Part shown: positions 5,283 through 12,989 of the stretch, in pieces
How the letters are laid out: every line of letters starts with the position of its first letter
Numbering within the stretch: the first letter of the stretch is position 1
DNA from: Treponema sp.
Lineage (GTDB): Bacteria; Spirochaetota; Spirochaetia; Treponematales; Breznakiellaceae
Direction: 5' to 3'
DNA length: 13,260 nucleotides
Assembly (NCBI GenBank): GCA_031276685.1
Contig: JAISMQ010000103.1
Location: 1 to 13,260, forward strand
Made by a program: the position numbers and the translations under genes
The notes under the pieces: model-generated
Seen by the model: only the letters and a program-made list of their open reading frames with translations
Told to the model about the DNA's origin: nothing
Databases searched by the model: none

Positions 5283-6418
5283 ATCCGGGGCACCCGTTTG
5301 CCTATGCCGCAGGTAATTTCGTAGGGGATGGTTCCCAGTTTTTCCGCCATAAGGGCCGCGTCGCCGGGCGCGGTGTCACCGGGCGCGGTGTCGCTGGGCG
5401 CGGTGTTGCCGGGCTGTTCTCCGAACAGGACAACGTCATCGCCGGGGGCGACGCCGCCGCCGGTTCCGCCCAGGTCCGCTACGCACTGGTCCATGCAGAT
5501 CCGGCCGATGAGCGGGTAGCTGCGGCCCCGGATGCCCACGCGCCAGTTGTTGCTTAGGCCCCGGCGCAGGCCGTCGGCGTAACCGATGGGGATAAGGGCC
5601 GTCAGGGTATCTTCCGCCGCCGTCCAGGTGCGGTCGTAGGAGACGGATTCGCCTGCGCGTATGGCTTTGACGGCGGCTACCTTGCTGCGCAGTTCCATGA
5701 CGGGCCGCACGGCAAGCTCCGGGGGCTTGGGCCCGGGGCGGTAGCCGTAGAGGAGGATGCCGGGCCGGACCATGTCGAGCCAGGAGTCCGGGTGGTAGAG
5801 GACGCCGCCGGTGTTGGCGGCGTGGAGGAACCCCGGATCGATGCCGGCGGCGCGGATGGCCGCGACGGCCTCGCCAAAACGCCGCAACTGGTCCCCGGTA
5901 TAGGCAGTGCCGGCGGGCGAATCGGAAGCCGCCAGGTGGGTGGCGGTTCCGGCCAGGCGCAGGCTGCCGCAGGACAGGACGCGCCCCGCCAGGGCCGCCG
6001 CCTCTTCCGGACGGCACCCGGCGCGGCCCATCCCGGTGTCGATCTTCAGGTGGACCCGGAGTTCCTTCCCGGCGGCGCGGGCGGCCTCCGCCAGGGCGTC
6101 GATGCAGGCTGCGCCGGAGACCAGGGGGCTTAGGTCATGTTCCGCCAGATCGCCCAGTTCTTCATCGGAACACTGGGAAAGGAGCAGGATGGGGGCCCTT
6201 ATCCCCCCCCGCCGCAGTTCTTCGCCCTCCTGGACCAGGGCCACCGCCAGGAAATCCGCCCCCGCGTCCAGGGCGGCGCGGGCCAGGGGGAGGGCGCCGT
6301 GGCCATAGGCGTCGGCCTTGACGGGGACGCAGATCTTCCGCCTCCCGACCAGGCCGGCCACGGCGCGGATGTTTTCCCTAAAGCGGTTCAGGTATATAAG
6401 GGCGCGGGTAGCTCTCAC
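5261..6418 (-). CDS. alr: alanine racemase
   Basis: This PLP enzyme interconverts L- and D-alanine in the cytoplasm to supply D-alanine for peptidoglycan. The 385 residues include the PLP lysine K34 in VKADAYGHG, the KIDTGMGRAG segment (K125, R132), HAANTGG (199-205), the second catalytic base Y261 in SVSYDRTW, IGYADG (278-283), CMDQ (308-311) and the C-terminal IPYEITCGIGKRVPRIY. All key positions are present, so it should be active. The start is GTG 6418, preceded by GGGAGG four bases upstream. The odd feature is residues 339-353, a repeated TAPGD-type loop encoded by a 15-bp minisatellite at a surface position just before the last conserved block. The gene stands alone, convergent with the solute-binding gene and divergent from the lipoprotein operon. 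Confidence 0.96.
   Translation of the reverse strand: MRATRALIYLNRFRENIRAVAGLVGRRKICVPVKADAYGHGALPLARAALDAGADFLAVALVQEGEELRRGGIRAPILLLSQCSDEELGDLAEHDLSPLVSGAACIDALAEAARAAGKELRVHLKIDTGMGRAGCRPEEAAALAGRVLSCGSLRLAGTATHLAASDSPAGTAYTGDQLRRFGEAVAAIRAAGIDPGFLHAANTGGVLYHPDSWLDMVRPGILLYGYRPGPKPPELAVRPVMELRSKVAAVKAIRAGESVSYDRTWTAAEDTLTALIPIGYADGLRRGLSNNWRVGIRGRSYPLIGRICMDQCVADLGGTGGGVAPGDDVVLFGEQPGNTAPSDTAPGDTAPGDAALMAEKLGTIPYEITCGIGKRVPRIYIDAEE
5363..5414 (-). repeat. 15-bp coding minisatellite in alr
   Basis: About 3.5 copies of a 15-bp unit lie here. On the plus strand they are GCCGGGCGCGGTGTC, ACCGGGCGCGGTGTC, GCTGGGCGCGGTGTT and a partial copy. They encode TAPSD/TAPGD pentapeptides. Because the unit is a multiple of three, copy-number change would keep the frame and alter only loop length. 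Confidence 0.85.
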
Positions 6419-6504
6419 CTGTCCTCCCTGCGGCGTGCCAATTGCGGCGGAATAGCCGATAATCTAAACCGGCCCCGTAACGGTAGTCTTTTCCCTATGT
6501 TGGG

Positions 6505-6512
6505 AGTATAAT
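6505..6512. promoter_or_regulatory. overlapping divergent -10 boxes (alr / lipoprotein operon)
   Basis: On the plus strand TATAAT (6507-6512) lies ten bases before ATG 6523, so the operon message would have a leader of only about four bases. On the minus strand TATACT (6510-6505) would give alr an 85-90-nt leader, with TGGATA as a weak -35 at 6533-6528 and a 17-bp spacer. No good plus-strand -35 is visible. Only one polymerase could occupy the site at a time. Confidence 0.35.
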
Positions 6513-6522
6513 AAGAGCGGTT

Positions 6523-8604
6523 ATGTGTATCCATACACCGAAACGGGCGATTCTCTGGACGGGCGTTTTTATCCTCTTCGCCGCCTGTAATCAGTTGGAT
6601 ACTGTTCTCCCGTCCGTGGGAACCTACCGGGTAAACGCGCTGGTCAACCGTTCGTCGCTGGACGAATGTTCGGTTATCGCGGCGGGCGACACGGTTCTCC
6701 CCTACTTTGCCAATTCGGTGGCCGGCGATCCGGACCTGGCCAACCTGGTGGTGTACCTGGAAGATTCCGGGGGGAACCAGGCGGGCTACCGGGTACGCTA
6801 CAGTACCGAACCTGCCGCCTCCACGGGCCTGGAGGCCCCTCCAAAAGTGGCAAATCCTGCGGAATCCGGCGATGCTGGATCCGGCGGGGCAGGGCCCGGT
6901 AAGGCGGAATCCGGCAGCGCGGGGGATGGCGAAACCGGGCTTGATACAACGGGTTCCGGCGCGGCGGAGTCCGGCGCTAAAACGGGCTCCGGCAAGGCCG
7001 GGCCCGGCGCTAAAACGGCGGCGGATCAGGCGGAGGCTGTCGAAGATCCGTCCTTCGCGGGCGGCCTGCTGATACCTGTGGACAGTTTTACCGGGCAGCT
7101 CCCCCCGTTCCCGCTGGCCGGGGACATTAAAATTGGCCGCTACACGATGGTGTTCGAAATCCGGGGGAAGCAGAATCTGTTAAGCCGGGTCGAACGGCAG
7201 ATCCTCTACACCGGGAGCCAGGAATTTACAAGCGGGGGGATCCGCTACTACCTGCCCGGTCTTTACGGGAACAAGCACCTTGCGCCCCAGGGCCTTAGCG
7301 TGATGCTGGAAACCCAGGTGGATTACGGGGAGGATCTTGAGCCCTACATTGTCTGGTACAACGGCAGCCGGCGGATCGGCGAAGGTTATGTGACGGGCGG
7401 GACGGCGCGGCTGCTCTGGAAGGCCGCGCAGCAGACGGGCTTCCACACGATCCGGGCGGAGTTGTTCCCCTTTAAGCCCCAATCTGCGGTAAAGGGGCTG
7501 GTAAAGGAGCTTTCCCTGCCGGTATCCGCCGGGGCGGGCGGGGATTCTTCCATTCAGAGTGATGATTTTCTCTACTACTACCAATTGGCGGGCGATCTGC
7601 GGGAAACGGGGACCGGGGCGGAACTGGGCCGGGCAAGCGGGAAACAGGCCGCGTGGTCCCCGGCGGAACAGATCTACGGCCTTGCGCTGAAAGGCGGGGA
7701 CGCTTACGAGGCTTTGCCACGGGCGCTGGACTTTTCGGCGATCTCCTCCGAAGGCAAGGCGGGGCGGCTCCGTTTCTTTGTCCGCTTTTTCCCGCTGGAC
7801 GGGGGGACAATCCTAAGCGCCATTCTGGGTTCCAGGACCGATTCTGTCGCTGTCCGGCTTTCCCTGGCGGAAAACGCCCTGTACCTTGAACTGGAAGGGG
7901 GGGGCAGGAAGCTGCGGGGCGATCCCCTGGAGCTGGGCGGGGCCCGTAACTCCTTTGTCGGGGTGGTACTCGATGTGGAAATCCGGGAAACGGGTATAAG
8001 GGCGTCCTTTGAACTGGCGGATTCCCCGCTGCCCCCGAATTCCCCCCGGCCCGTGGCCGATCCCCGATCCGATCTTCCCCCGGAGGCCGGGGAACCGGAG
8101 GCCATCCCCGCCGGGCAGGAAACGGCGGACACCCCCTTCCTGGAACTGGAACTTGACAAGCTTCCCCAGGGGGAACTGCGTTCCTGGCTGGGGGATGCGG
8201 AACCGCAGACTGCGGTATCGCAAAACGCGGAATCGCGGGCCGCAGAATCGCGGATCGCGGACCGTGAGACCACGGATCGCGGATCACGGACCGCGGAATC
8301 GCGGATCGCAGAATCGCGGACTGCGGAATCGCGGACCGCAGAACCGGCGGGCGTGGAACCGCAGGGCGCGGGGGAGGCGGCCCCGAAAAACCCGGCCGAT
8401 CCTGTTGGCGGTGCCTCCGCCTTGTCCCCTGTCGCGGCCCCCTCGTCCTCCCTCGCGGTTGCGGTGGTGGACGATTTTTCCGCGCTGTTCCGCGTGATCG
8501 AACCGGAAGACGTGCCGCAGGCCCCCCGGGAGGATCCTCCGGCCCTGCCCGAAACGGCCCTGGGGGAAGTTCCCGCAGACGGGGCCGGCAGCCAAACGCG
8601 GTAA
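6523..8604 (+). CDS. putative repeat-rich lipoprotein, unknown function
   Basis: No family was recognised for this 693-residue protein. A basic start and hydrophobic run (ILWTGVFILFAAC) end in C22. The lipobox has F at -3, atypical in general but tolerable in spirochetes, so it is probably a membrane lipoprotein. Residues 23-100 and 176-335 look folded and beta-rich. Residues about 375-500 (YGLALKGGDAYEALPRALDFS, LRFFVRFFPLDGGTILSAILGS) resemble a LamG/concanavalin-like sandwich. Two low-complexity tracts interrupt it: Gly/Ser/Ala-rich 112-172 and ESRTA-type pentapeptides 559-607. The C-terminal 90 residues are Pro/Ala/Glu-rich and likely disordered. ATG 6523 has only a weak AAGAG upstream and sits ten bases behind TATAAT. 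It is first in an operon with the phosphatase (24-bp gap), mnmE and mnmG, and its job is probably at the envelope. Confidence 0.72.
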   Translation: MCIHTPKRAILWTGVFILFAACNQLDTVLPSVGTYRVNALVNRSSLDECSVIAAGDTVLPYFANSVAGDPDLANLVVYLEDSGGNQAGYRVRYSTEPAASTGLEAPPKVANPAESGDAGSGGAGPGKAESGSAGDGETGLDTTGSGAAESGAKTGSGKAGPGAKTAADQAEAVEDPSFAGGLLIPVDSFTGQLPPFPLAGDIKIGRYTMVFEIRGKQNLLSRVERQILYTGSQEFTSGGIRYYLPGLYGNKHLAPQGLSVMLETQVDYGEDLEPYIVWYNGSRRIGEGYVTGGTARLLWKAAQQTGFHTIRAELFPFKPQSAVKGLVKELSLPVSAGAGGDSSIQSDDFLYYYQLAGDLRETGTGAELGRASGKQAAWSPAEQIYGLALKGGDAYEALPRALDFSAISSEGKAGRLRFFVRFFPLDGGTILSAILGSRTDSVAVRLSLAENALYLELEGGGRKLRGDPLELGGARNSFVGVVLDVEIRETGIRASFELADSPLPPNSPRPVADPRSDLPPEAGEPEAIPAGQETADTPFLELELDKLPQGELRSWLGDAEPQTAVSQNAESRAAESRIADRETTDRGSRTAESRIAESRTAESRTAEPAGVEPQGAGEAAPKNPADPVGGASALSPVAAPSSSLAVAVVDDFSALFRVIEPEDVPQAPREDPPALPETALGEVPADGAGSQTR
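6856..7038 (+). repeat. degenerate Gly/Ser/Ala/Lys coding repeat
   Basis: Variants of GGATCCGGC, GAATCCGGC and AAAACGGGC recur here and encode residues 112-172 of the lipoprotein, with motifs such as SGDAGSGGAGPGKAESG. The tract is in frame throughout and probably forms a flexible linker between two folded parts. Confidence 0.6.
8197..8343 (+). repeat. coding minisatellite, AESRTA-type pentapeptides
   Basis: Units of about 15 bp such as GAATCGCGGACCGCA recur, some degenerate, encoding AESRA, AESRI and AESRT pentapeptides at residues 559-607 of the lipoprotein. Several adjacent copies differ by only one or two bases, so recent expansion is likely. Alternating acidic and basic residues suggest a charged helix or disordered spacer. 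Confidence 0.8.
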
Positions 8605-8628
8605 ATTCCCGCGCCACAAGGATCCCCC

Positions 8629-9618
8629 ATGGAATCGACCCTGCTTTGGGGGCTGGATCTGATCCGTTCAATCCAGTCCCATGCCGGGCCGGCCCTTACC
8701 GTCTTGATGAAACTGCTTACCAATGCGGGCGCCGCCTCCGTCTGTCTGGCGCTTCTCCCCCTCGTGTTCTGGTGCTTTGACGAAGAAAAGGGGCTCCGGT
8801 TAAGCCTGACGCTGCTGGTTTCCCTGTGGATCAACCTGGTTTTGAAGCAGCTCCTGGCCCAGCCCCGGCCTTTTTGGGACGGCTGGGACCCCTCCGTGGC
8901 GATGGTCCGGGAGAGTACCAACGGCTTCCCCTCCGGCCATGCCCAGATCTCCCTGGTCCTGTGGGTGATTGTCACCTCCTGGACCGGAAAGAAGTGGGCC
9001 TTCCCCCTTGCCGTCCTTCTAAGCCTTCTGGTGGGGTTTTCCCGGCTCTACCTGGGCGTCCACTTCCCCACGGACCTGCTGGGGGGCTGGGTTCTGGGGG
9101 CCCTGACCCTGGCCGTCTATTTCCTGGCGGGGGCCAGGATCCGGGCCGCGCTGATCCGCGGGGGGCTGCGGTTCCGGATGATCCTCTGCTCCGGCCTGGC
9201 CTTTGTCATGATCCTCTACCGGCCGCAGGTTGAACTGCTGGTGCCCGGCGCCCTGGTTCTGGGCCTGGGCCTGGGTTACTGCGTCAACCGCGCCCGTGTC
9301 GGCTTCCGGGCCGGCCCCCGTGCCGGTTCCAAAACCGCCGGCGGCCAGGGCGCGGCGCGTTTCCCCGTCCTGGGGGCGCGTTTTGCCATCGGGATGGCCG
9401 GCTTGGCCGCCCTGGTCGCGGTCCTGGGCCTGCTGGCCCCGGAAGAAGCTTCCCCGCTCTACCCCCTCTTTGTTTTTGCCCGCTTTGCCCTTGCGGGGTT
9501 CTGGGTCTGCGCCGCCGCCCCCTGGCTTTTCCTCCGCCTGCGCCTTGCCGAAGCCGAAACGAAAACCGAAGCCGAAGCGAAAGCCGAAACCGAAACCACC
9601 CCGCAGGCTTCCCCCTAG
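8629..9618 (+). CDS. PAP2-family membrane lipid phosphatase
   Basis: This 329-residue integral membrane protein has the three PAP2 active-site motifs: KQLLAQPRP (K73, R80, P81), FPSGHAQ (P101-H104) and SRLYLGVHFPTD (S138, R139, H145, D149). H145 should be the nucleophile and H104 the acid. Family members remove phosphate from lipid phosphates such as undecaprenyl pyrophosphate or phosphatidic acid at the membrane. Which substrate applies here is not readable. Hydrophobic segments surround the motifs, and residues 183-305 add further membrane helices beyond the minimal domain. The tail after about residue 306 is a Lys/Glu/Ala/Thr repeat (TKTEAEAKAETET), likely disordered. ATG 8629 is preceded by AAGGA (8618-8622). 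The gene follows the lipoprotein by 24 bp, and its TAG abuts the mnmE ATG. Confidence 0.92.
   Translation: MESTLLWGLDLIRSIQSHAGPALTVLMKLLTNAGAASVCLALLPLVFWCFDEEKGLRLSLTLLVSLWINLVLKQLLAQPRPFWDGWDPSVAMVRESTNGFPSGHAQISLVLWVIVTSWTGKKWAFPLAVLLSLLVGFSRLYLGVHFPTDLLGGWVLGALTLAVYFLAGARIRAALIRGGLRFRMILCSGLAFVMILYRPQVELLVPGALVLGLGLGYCVNRARVGFRAGPRAGSKTAGGQGAARFPVLGARFAIGMAGLAALVAVLGLLAPEEASPLYPLFVFARFALAGFWVCAAAPWLFLRLRLAEAETKTEAEAKAETETTPQASP
9547..9597 (+). repeat. GCCGAA-type hexamer coding repeat in the PAP2 tail
   Basis: Tandem GCCGAA, ACCGAA and GCGAAA hexamers encode alternating Ala/Thr/Lys and Glu residues at the C-terminus of the phosphatase, just before the mnmE start. Loss or gain of whole units would not change the frame. 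Confidence 0.65.
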
Positions 9619-11073
9619 ATGCCCCCGCCTTTTTACGGGGACGGATCCCCCATCGCCGCCCTTGCCACGCCGCCGGGGGAAAGCGCCCTGGCCCTGATCC
9701 GCAGCTCCGGCCCCGGATCTCTGGCCCTGCTCTCCACGATCTTCTCGCGCCCCGCCAAACTCCGCGAGGCCGGGGGGAACAGCGTCGTCCACGGCTGGAT
9801 CCTGGCCCCGCAGAGCCCCGGTTCCGGGAAAGCCGGGGAGACTGGGGAAGCGGGGGAGAGCGGGGGCCGGGCGGGGCTTGTCGACGAGGTGCTGGTCTCC
9901 GTGTACCGCCCGCCCGCAAGCTACACCGGGGAGGAAGGGGCGGACATAAGCTGCCACGGGGGGACCGCCACGGTACGGGCCGTGCTGGAGGCCCTTAAAG
10001 CCGTGGGGTTCCGGGAAAGCCTGCCGGGGGAATTCAGCTTACGCGCCTTTATGAACGGCAAGCTTGACCTTACGCGATCGGAATCGGTCATGGAACTGGT
10101 AAAGGCAAAGACCGGGGCGGGCCGGGAACGCGCCGTGGGGCGGCTGGCCGGGAGGCTTCAGGGGGAAATTGCCGCGTTAAGCCGGGCTTTGCTGGAAGCC
10201 CTGGCGGAAACGGAACTCCGTCTGGACTACGATGAGGAAGAACTGGGCCTTTCCGGGGAGGGGCTGCCGGGCCGGGAACTGGTGGAAGACGCGCTTGGGC
10301 GTCTGCGGAAGCTCGCCGCCGCCTGGCCGGGGGAACGGCTTTACCAGGAAGGGGCGCTGGCGGTGATCGCCGGGCGGCCCAACGCGGGGAAGTCCAGCCT
10401 TTTTAACGCCCTCCTGGGCGAAGACCGTTCGATTGTCACCGCCGCCCCCGGCACCACGCGGGACTGGATCGAGGCCCTCGTCAACATACGGGGGATACCC
10501 CTGCGCCTGGTGGATACTGCGGGGCTGCGGGAAGCCGGGGGGCCGGCCCTGGACCAGGCGGAAGAACTGGGCATAGGGCGGAGCCGCGAACTTCTTGACA
10601 AGGCGGATCTGGCGCTCTACGTCGTTGACGGGACCCAGGGCCTGCGGGACGAGGACCGGGCCGTCCTAAGCACGCGGCGGCCCCTTATCCCGCTGTGGAA
10701 CAAGGCGGACATCGCCCCGCCGCCCACCCCGCCGCCGGGTCCGGAGCCGCCCGCCCCGCAGTTCCTGCCGGTAAGCGCCAAAACGGGCGCGGGCCTGGGG
10801 GAACTCTGCGCGGCAATAGAGGCGGCGCTGGGCGGGGGCATCCCCGATCGCGGGCAGGAGCCGGGCCTGGGGAGCCTGCGGCAAAAGGACCTGGTGGATC
10901 GGGCCCGCGCCGCCCTGGAGGAAGCCCTGGACCTGGCGGACCGGGGGGAAGCCCTGGACCTGGCCGCCCCCCTGCTCCGGGAAGCGGTCGACGCGCTGGG
11001 GGAGATTACCGGGGAAGTCTCCACGGCGGATATTCTGGAAGCCATCTTTAGCACGTTCTGCGTGGGAAAGTAA
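9619..11073 (+). CDS. mnmE: tRNA modification GTPase MnmE
   Basis: MnmE works with MnmG to install (carboxymethyl)aminomethyl groups at C5 of wobble uridine 34, using GTP and a one-carbon folate. The 484 residues hold the folate-binding N-domain (IAALATPPGESALALIRSSG, YTGEEGADISCHGG), the G domain with GRPNAGKS (252-259), GTTRD (278-282), DTAG (299-302), NKAD (361-364) and SAK (386-388), and the C-terminal CVGK with C481, the usual CIGK/CVGK ending. It is about 30 residues longer than the E. coli protein (454 aa), largely because of a Gly/Ser/Glu insertion at 64-86 and a proline-rich stretch at 367-381. ATG 9619 has no Shine-Dalgarno sequence and directly follows the TAG of the phosphatase gene, so translation probably depends on reinitiation. 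Confidence 0.97.
   Translation: MPPPFYGDGSPIAALATPPGESALALIRSSGPGSLALLSTIFSRPAKLREAGGNSVVHGWILAPQSPGSGKAGETGEAGESGGRAGLVDEVLVSVYRPPASYTGEEGADISCHGGTATVRAVLEALKAVGFRESLPGEFSLRAFMNGKLDLTRSESVMELVKAKTGAGRERAVGRLAGRLQGEIAALSRALLEALAETELRLDYDEEELGLSGEGLPGRELVEDALGRLRKLAAAWPGERLYQEGALAVIAGRPNAGKSSLFNALLGEDRSIVTAAPGTTRDWIEALVNIRGIPLRLVDTAGLREAGGPALDQAEELGIGRSRELLDKADLALYVVDGTQGLRDEDRAVLSTRRPLIPLWNKADIAPPPTPPPGPEPPAPQFLPVSAKTGAGLGELCAAIEAALGGGIPDRGQEPGLGSLRQKDLVDRARAALEEALDLADRGEALDLAAPLLREAVDALGEITGEVSTADILEAIFSTFCVGK
9808..9876 (+). repeat. low-complexity insertion in the mnmE N-domain
   Basis: G-rich runs such as GGGGAGACTGGGGAAGCGG encode residues 64-86 (SPGSGKAGETGEAGESGG) between VHGWIL and LVDEVLVSVY. 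In typical MnmE these two conserved strands are separated by a short turn. The insertion stays in frame and should form a flexible loop. Confidence 0.6.
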
Positions 11074-12923
11074 TGGACTACGATTGCGTTGTGGTGGGCG
11101 GCGGCCACGCCGGTATCGAAGCTTCCCTGGCCGTGGCCCGGCTGGGCTTTTCCGTCCTCCTTGTCACCCAAAACCCGGACCGCATTGGGGCCCTGTCCTG
11201 CAATCCCGCAGTGGGGGGCCTTTCCAAGGGGAACCTGGTCCGCGAAGTGGACGCCCTGGGCGGGGAGATGGGGAAGCTTACCGACGCCGCCATGATCCAG
11301 TACCGGGTCCTTAACCGCTCCCGGGGTCCCGCAGTCCAGGCGCCCAGGGCGCAGACCGACAAGCAACTGTACCAGGCTGCGGCCCGCGCCGCCCTGGAAC
11401 GGCAGAAGGGGCTTTCGATCTTCATGGACACCGTGACGGACCTGGTAACCGCCGGGGAAGACGGAAACCGCCGGGTGGAAGGGGTCGTAACGCAGCGGGG
11501 CCGCCGGATCTCCGCCCGGACCGTGATCCTGGCCGCCGGGACCTTCATGGAGGGGAAAATCTTCATCGGCGAGTACGACGCCCCCCAGGGCCGCCTGGGG
11601 GAAGGCGCCGCCCTGGGCCTGGGGGCCAGCCTGCGGCGGCTGGGCTTCCCGCTGGGGCGCTTCAAAACCGGCACCCCCGCCCGGCTGGCGGGGGATTCCA
11701 TCGACTATTCGGTAATGGAAAAACAGGAGGGGGAAGAGGCCCGCCCCTTTTCGTTTGACCTGGACAGCGGCCCTGTGCAGCCGGCCTGGCGGCCCCCGCT
11801 GCCCCAGCTCCCCTGCTGGATCACCCGCAGCACCCCCCGCACCCACGAGATTATCCGGTCCGGCATCCACAGATCCCCGCTGTACGGGGGGAAGATCACC
11901 GGCGTGGGCCCCCGCTACTGCCCCTCCATCGAGGACAAGGTCATGCGCTTCCCCGAGCGCGACGGCCACCACATCTTTATCGAGCCCGAAGGGCTTTCCA
12001 CCACGGAAATGTACATGAACGGCGCTTCCAGCTCCCTGCCGGAAGATGTCCAGCGGGACTTTATCCGCAGCATCCCCGGCCTGGAGGCGGCGCGTATCGT
12101 CCGCCCGGCCTACGCCGTGGAGTACGACTACCTGGACCCGCTGGACCTGTACCCCAGCCTGGAATCCAAGCTGGTCGCCGGGTTTTTTAGCGCGGGGCAG
12201 ACGAACGGCAGCTCCGGCTACGAGGAGGCCGCCGCCCAGGGCATTGTCGCGGGGATCAACGCAGCGCAGAAACTGCGCGGCGCGCCGCCCCTGGTGCTGG
12301 GCCGGGGGGACGCCTACATCGGGGTGCTGATCGACGATCTGACCACGCTGGGGACCAGGGAGCCCTACCGCATGTTCACAAGCCGGGCGGAACACCGGCT
12401 GGCCCTGCGCCACGACACCGCCGATACCCGCCTTAGCCCGCGCGGCCGGGAACTGGGGCTGGTGGGCGAAGAACGCTGGCAGCGCTTCGTCAAAAAAACG
12501 GAGGGCCTGGAGGCTGTCCGGGACCTGCTGCGCCGGCGGAAGCTGCCGGACGGGATGCCCCACGGGGGGGAAAGCGTGGAACAGGCCCTGCGGGATTCCC
12601 GCGCCAGGCCGGAAGCCCTGTTCCCCCTGGTCCCGGAACTGGGGGGCTTCCCGGCGGAGTGGCTTGAGCGCGCCTGGCTGGACATTAGGTACTCAGGCTA
12701 CATCGAAAAAGAGGAACGGACCGCCGCCCGCGCGGCCAAACTGGACGCCGTCAGGCTGGAAGGCGGCCTGGACTACTCCGCCATTGCCGGGCTTTCCTCG
12801 GAGGCGCGGGAAAAACTCAGGCTGGTGCGCCCCCTTAGCCTGGGCCAGGCCGCCCGTATACCGGGGGTGCGGCAGGGGGACATAGCCCTGCTCATGGCGC
12901 TGCACAGAAAAAATAATAATTAA
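11073..12923 (+). CDS. mnmG: tRNA uridine-34 modification FAD enzyme MnmG
   Basis: This 616-residue flavoprotein is the partner of MnmE in wobble-uridine modification. The FAD-binding motif VVVGGGHAGIEASLA opens the protein. SCNPAVGGLSKGNLVRE carries the conserved cysteine C43, and YCPSIEDKVMRF carries the second, C283, proposed to be catalytic. GQTNGSSGYEEAAAQGIVAG completes the FAD domain, and TSRAEHRLALRHDTADTRL begins the C-terminal region used for tRNA and MnmE binding. Length is normal for the long MnmG type rather than TrmFO. The ATG overlaps the mnmE TAA by one base (TAATG), with GGGAAAG upstream, so the two are probably translated in stoichiometric amounts. No rsmG, parA or parB follows within the window, although these often sit nearby in other bacteria. 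Confidence 0.98.
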   Translation: MDYDCVVVGGGHAGIEASLAVARLGFSVLLVTQNPDRIGALSCNPAVGGLSKGNLVREVDALGGEMGKLTDAAMIQYRVLNRSRGPAVQAPRAQTDKQLYQAAARAALERQKGLSIFMDTVTDLVTAGEDGNRRVEGVVTQRGRRISARTVILAAGTFMEGKIFIGEYDAPQGRLGEGAALGLGASLRRLGFPLGRFKTGTPARLAGDSIDYSVMEKQEGEEARPFSFDLDSGPVQPAWRPPLPQLPCWITRSTPRTHEIIRSGIHRSPLYGGKITGVGPRYCPSIEDKVMRFPERDGHHIFIEPEGLSTTEMYMNGASSSLPEDVQRDFIRSIPGLEAARIVRPAYAVEYDYLDPLDLYPSLESKLVAGFFSAGQTNGSSGYEEAAAQGIVAGINAAQKLRGAPPLVLGRGDAYIGVLIDDLTTLGTREPYRMFTSRAEHRLALRHDTADTRLSPRGRELGLVGEERWQRFVKKTEGLEAVRDLLRRRKLPDGMPHGGESVEQALRDSRARPEALFPLVPELGGFPAEWLERAWLDIRYSGYIEKEERTAARAAKLDAVRLEGGLDYSAIAGLSSEAREKLRLVRPLSLGQAARIPGVRQGDIALLMALHRKNNN

Positions 12924-12989
12924 ATACTTTCCCAAAACCACAGGCTGCGGGAAAAGCCCGTCACTCTGTCATATTTTGAAGTATTTTTT
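12922..12989 (+). terminator. possible terminator of the mnmE-mnmG operon
   Basis: An 8-bp inverted repeat, AAATACTT (12922-12929) and AAGTATTT (12979-12986), encloses a small hairpin CGGG/CCCG (12948-12951 with 12957-12960) and runs into six Ts (12984-12989). The outer stem is AT-rich and the distance long, so strength is uncertain, but it lies right behind the mnmG stop. Confidence 0.35.

Noticed and set aside
7472..8975. Long minus-strand frames (about 400 codons) opposite the lipoprotein and PAP2 genes
   Set aside because: Their Ser/Arg/Pro repeats are the complement of the coding minisatellite, and one frame crosses the PAP2 active-site region. The plus strand carries the recognisable motifs.
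9547..9876. CRISPR or IS element as an explanation for the repeats
   Set aside because: The repeats are short, degenerate, in frame and lie within genes, with no regular spacers, terminal inverted repeats or transposase.
10617..12563. 648-codon minus-strand open frame opposite mnmE and mnmG
   Set aside because: It lies entirely antisense to two well-identified enzymes and is rich in Gly, Pro, Arg and Ala, as expected from a high-GC shadow frame. It has no domain or start signal.
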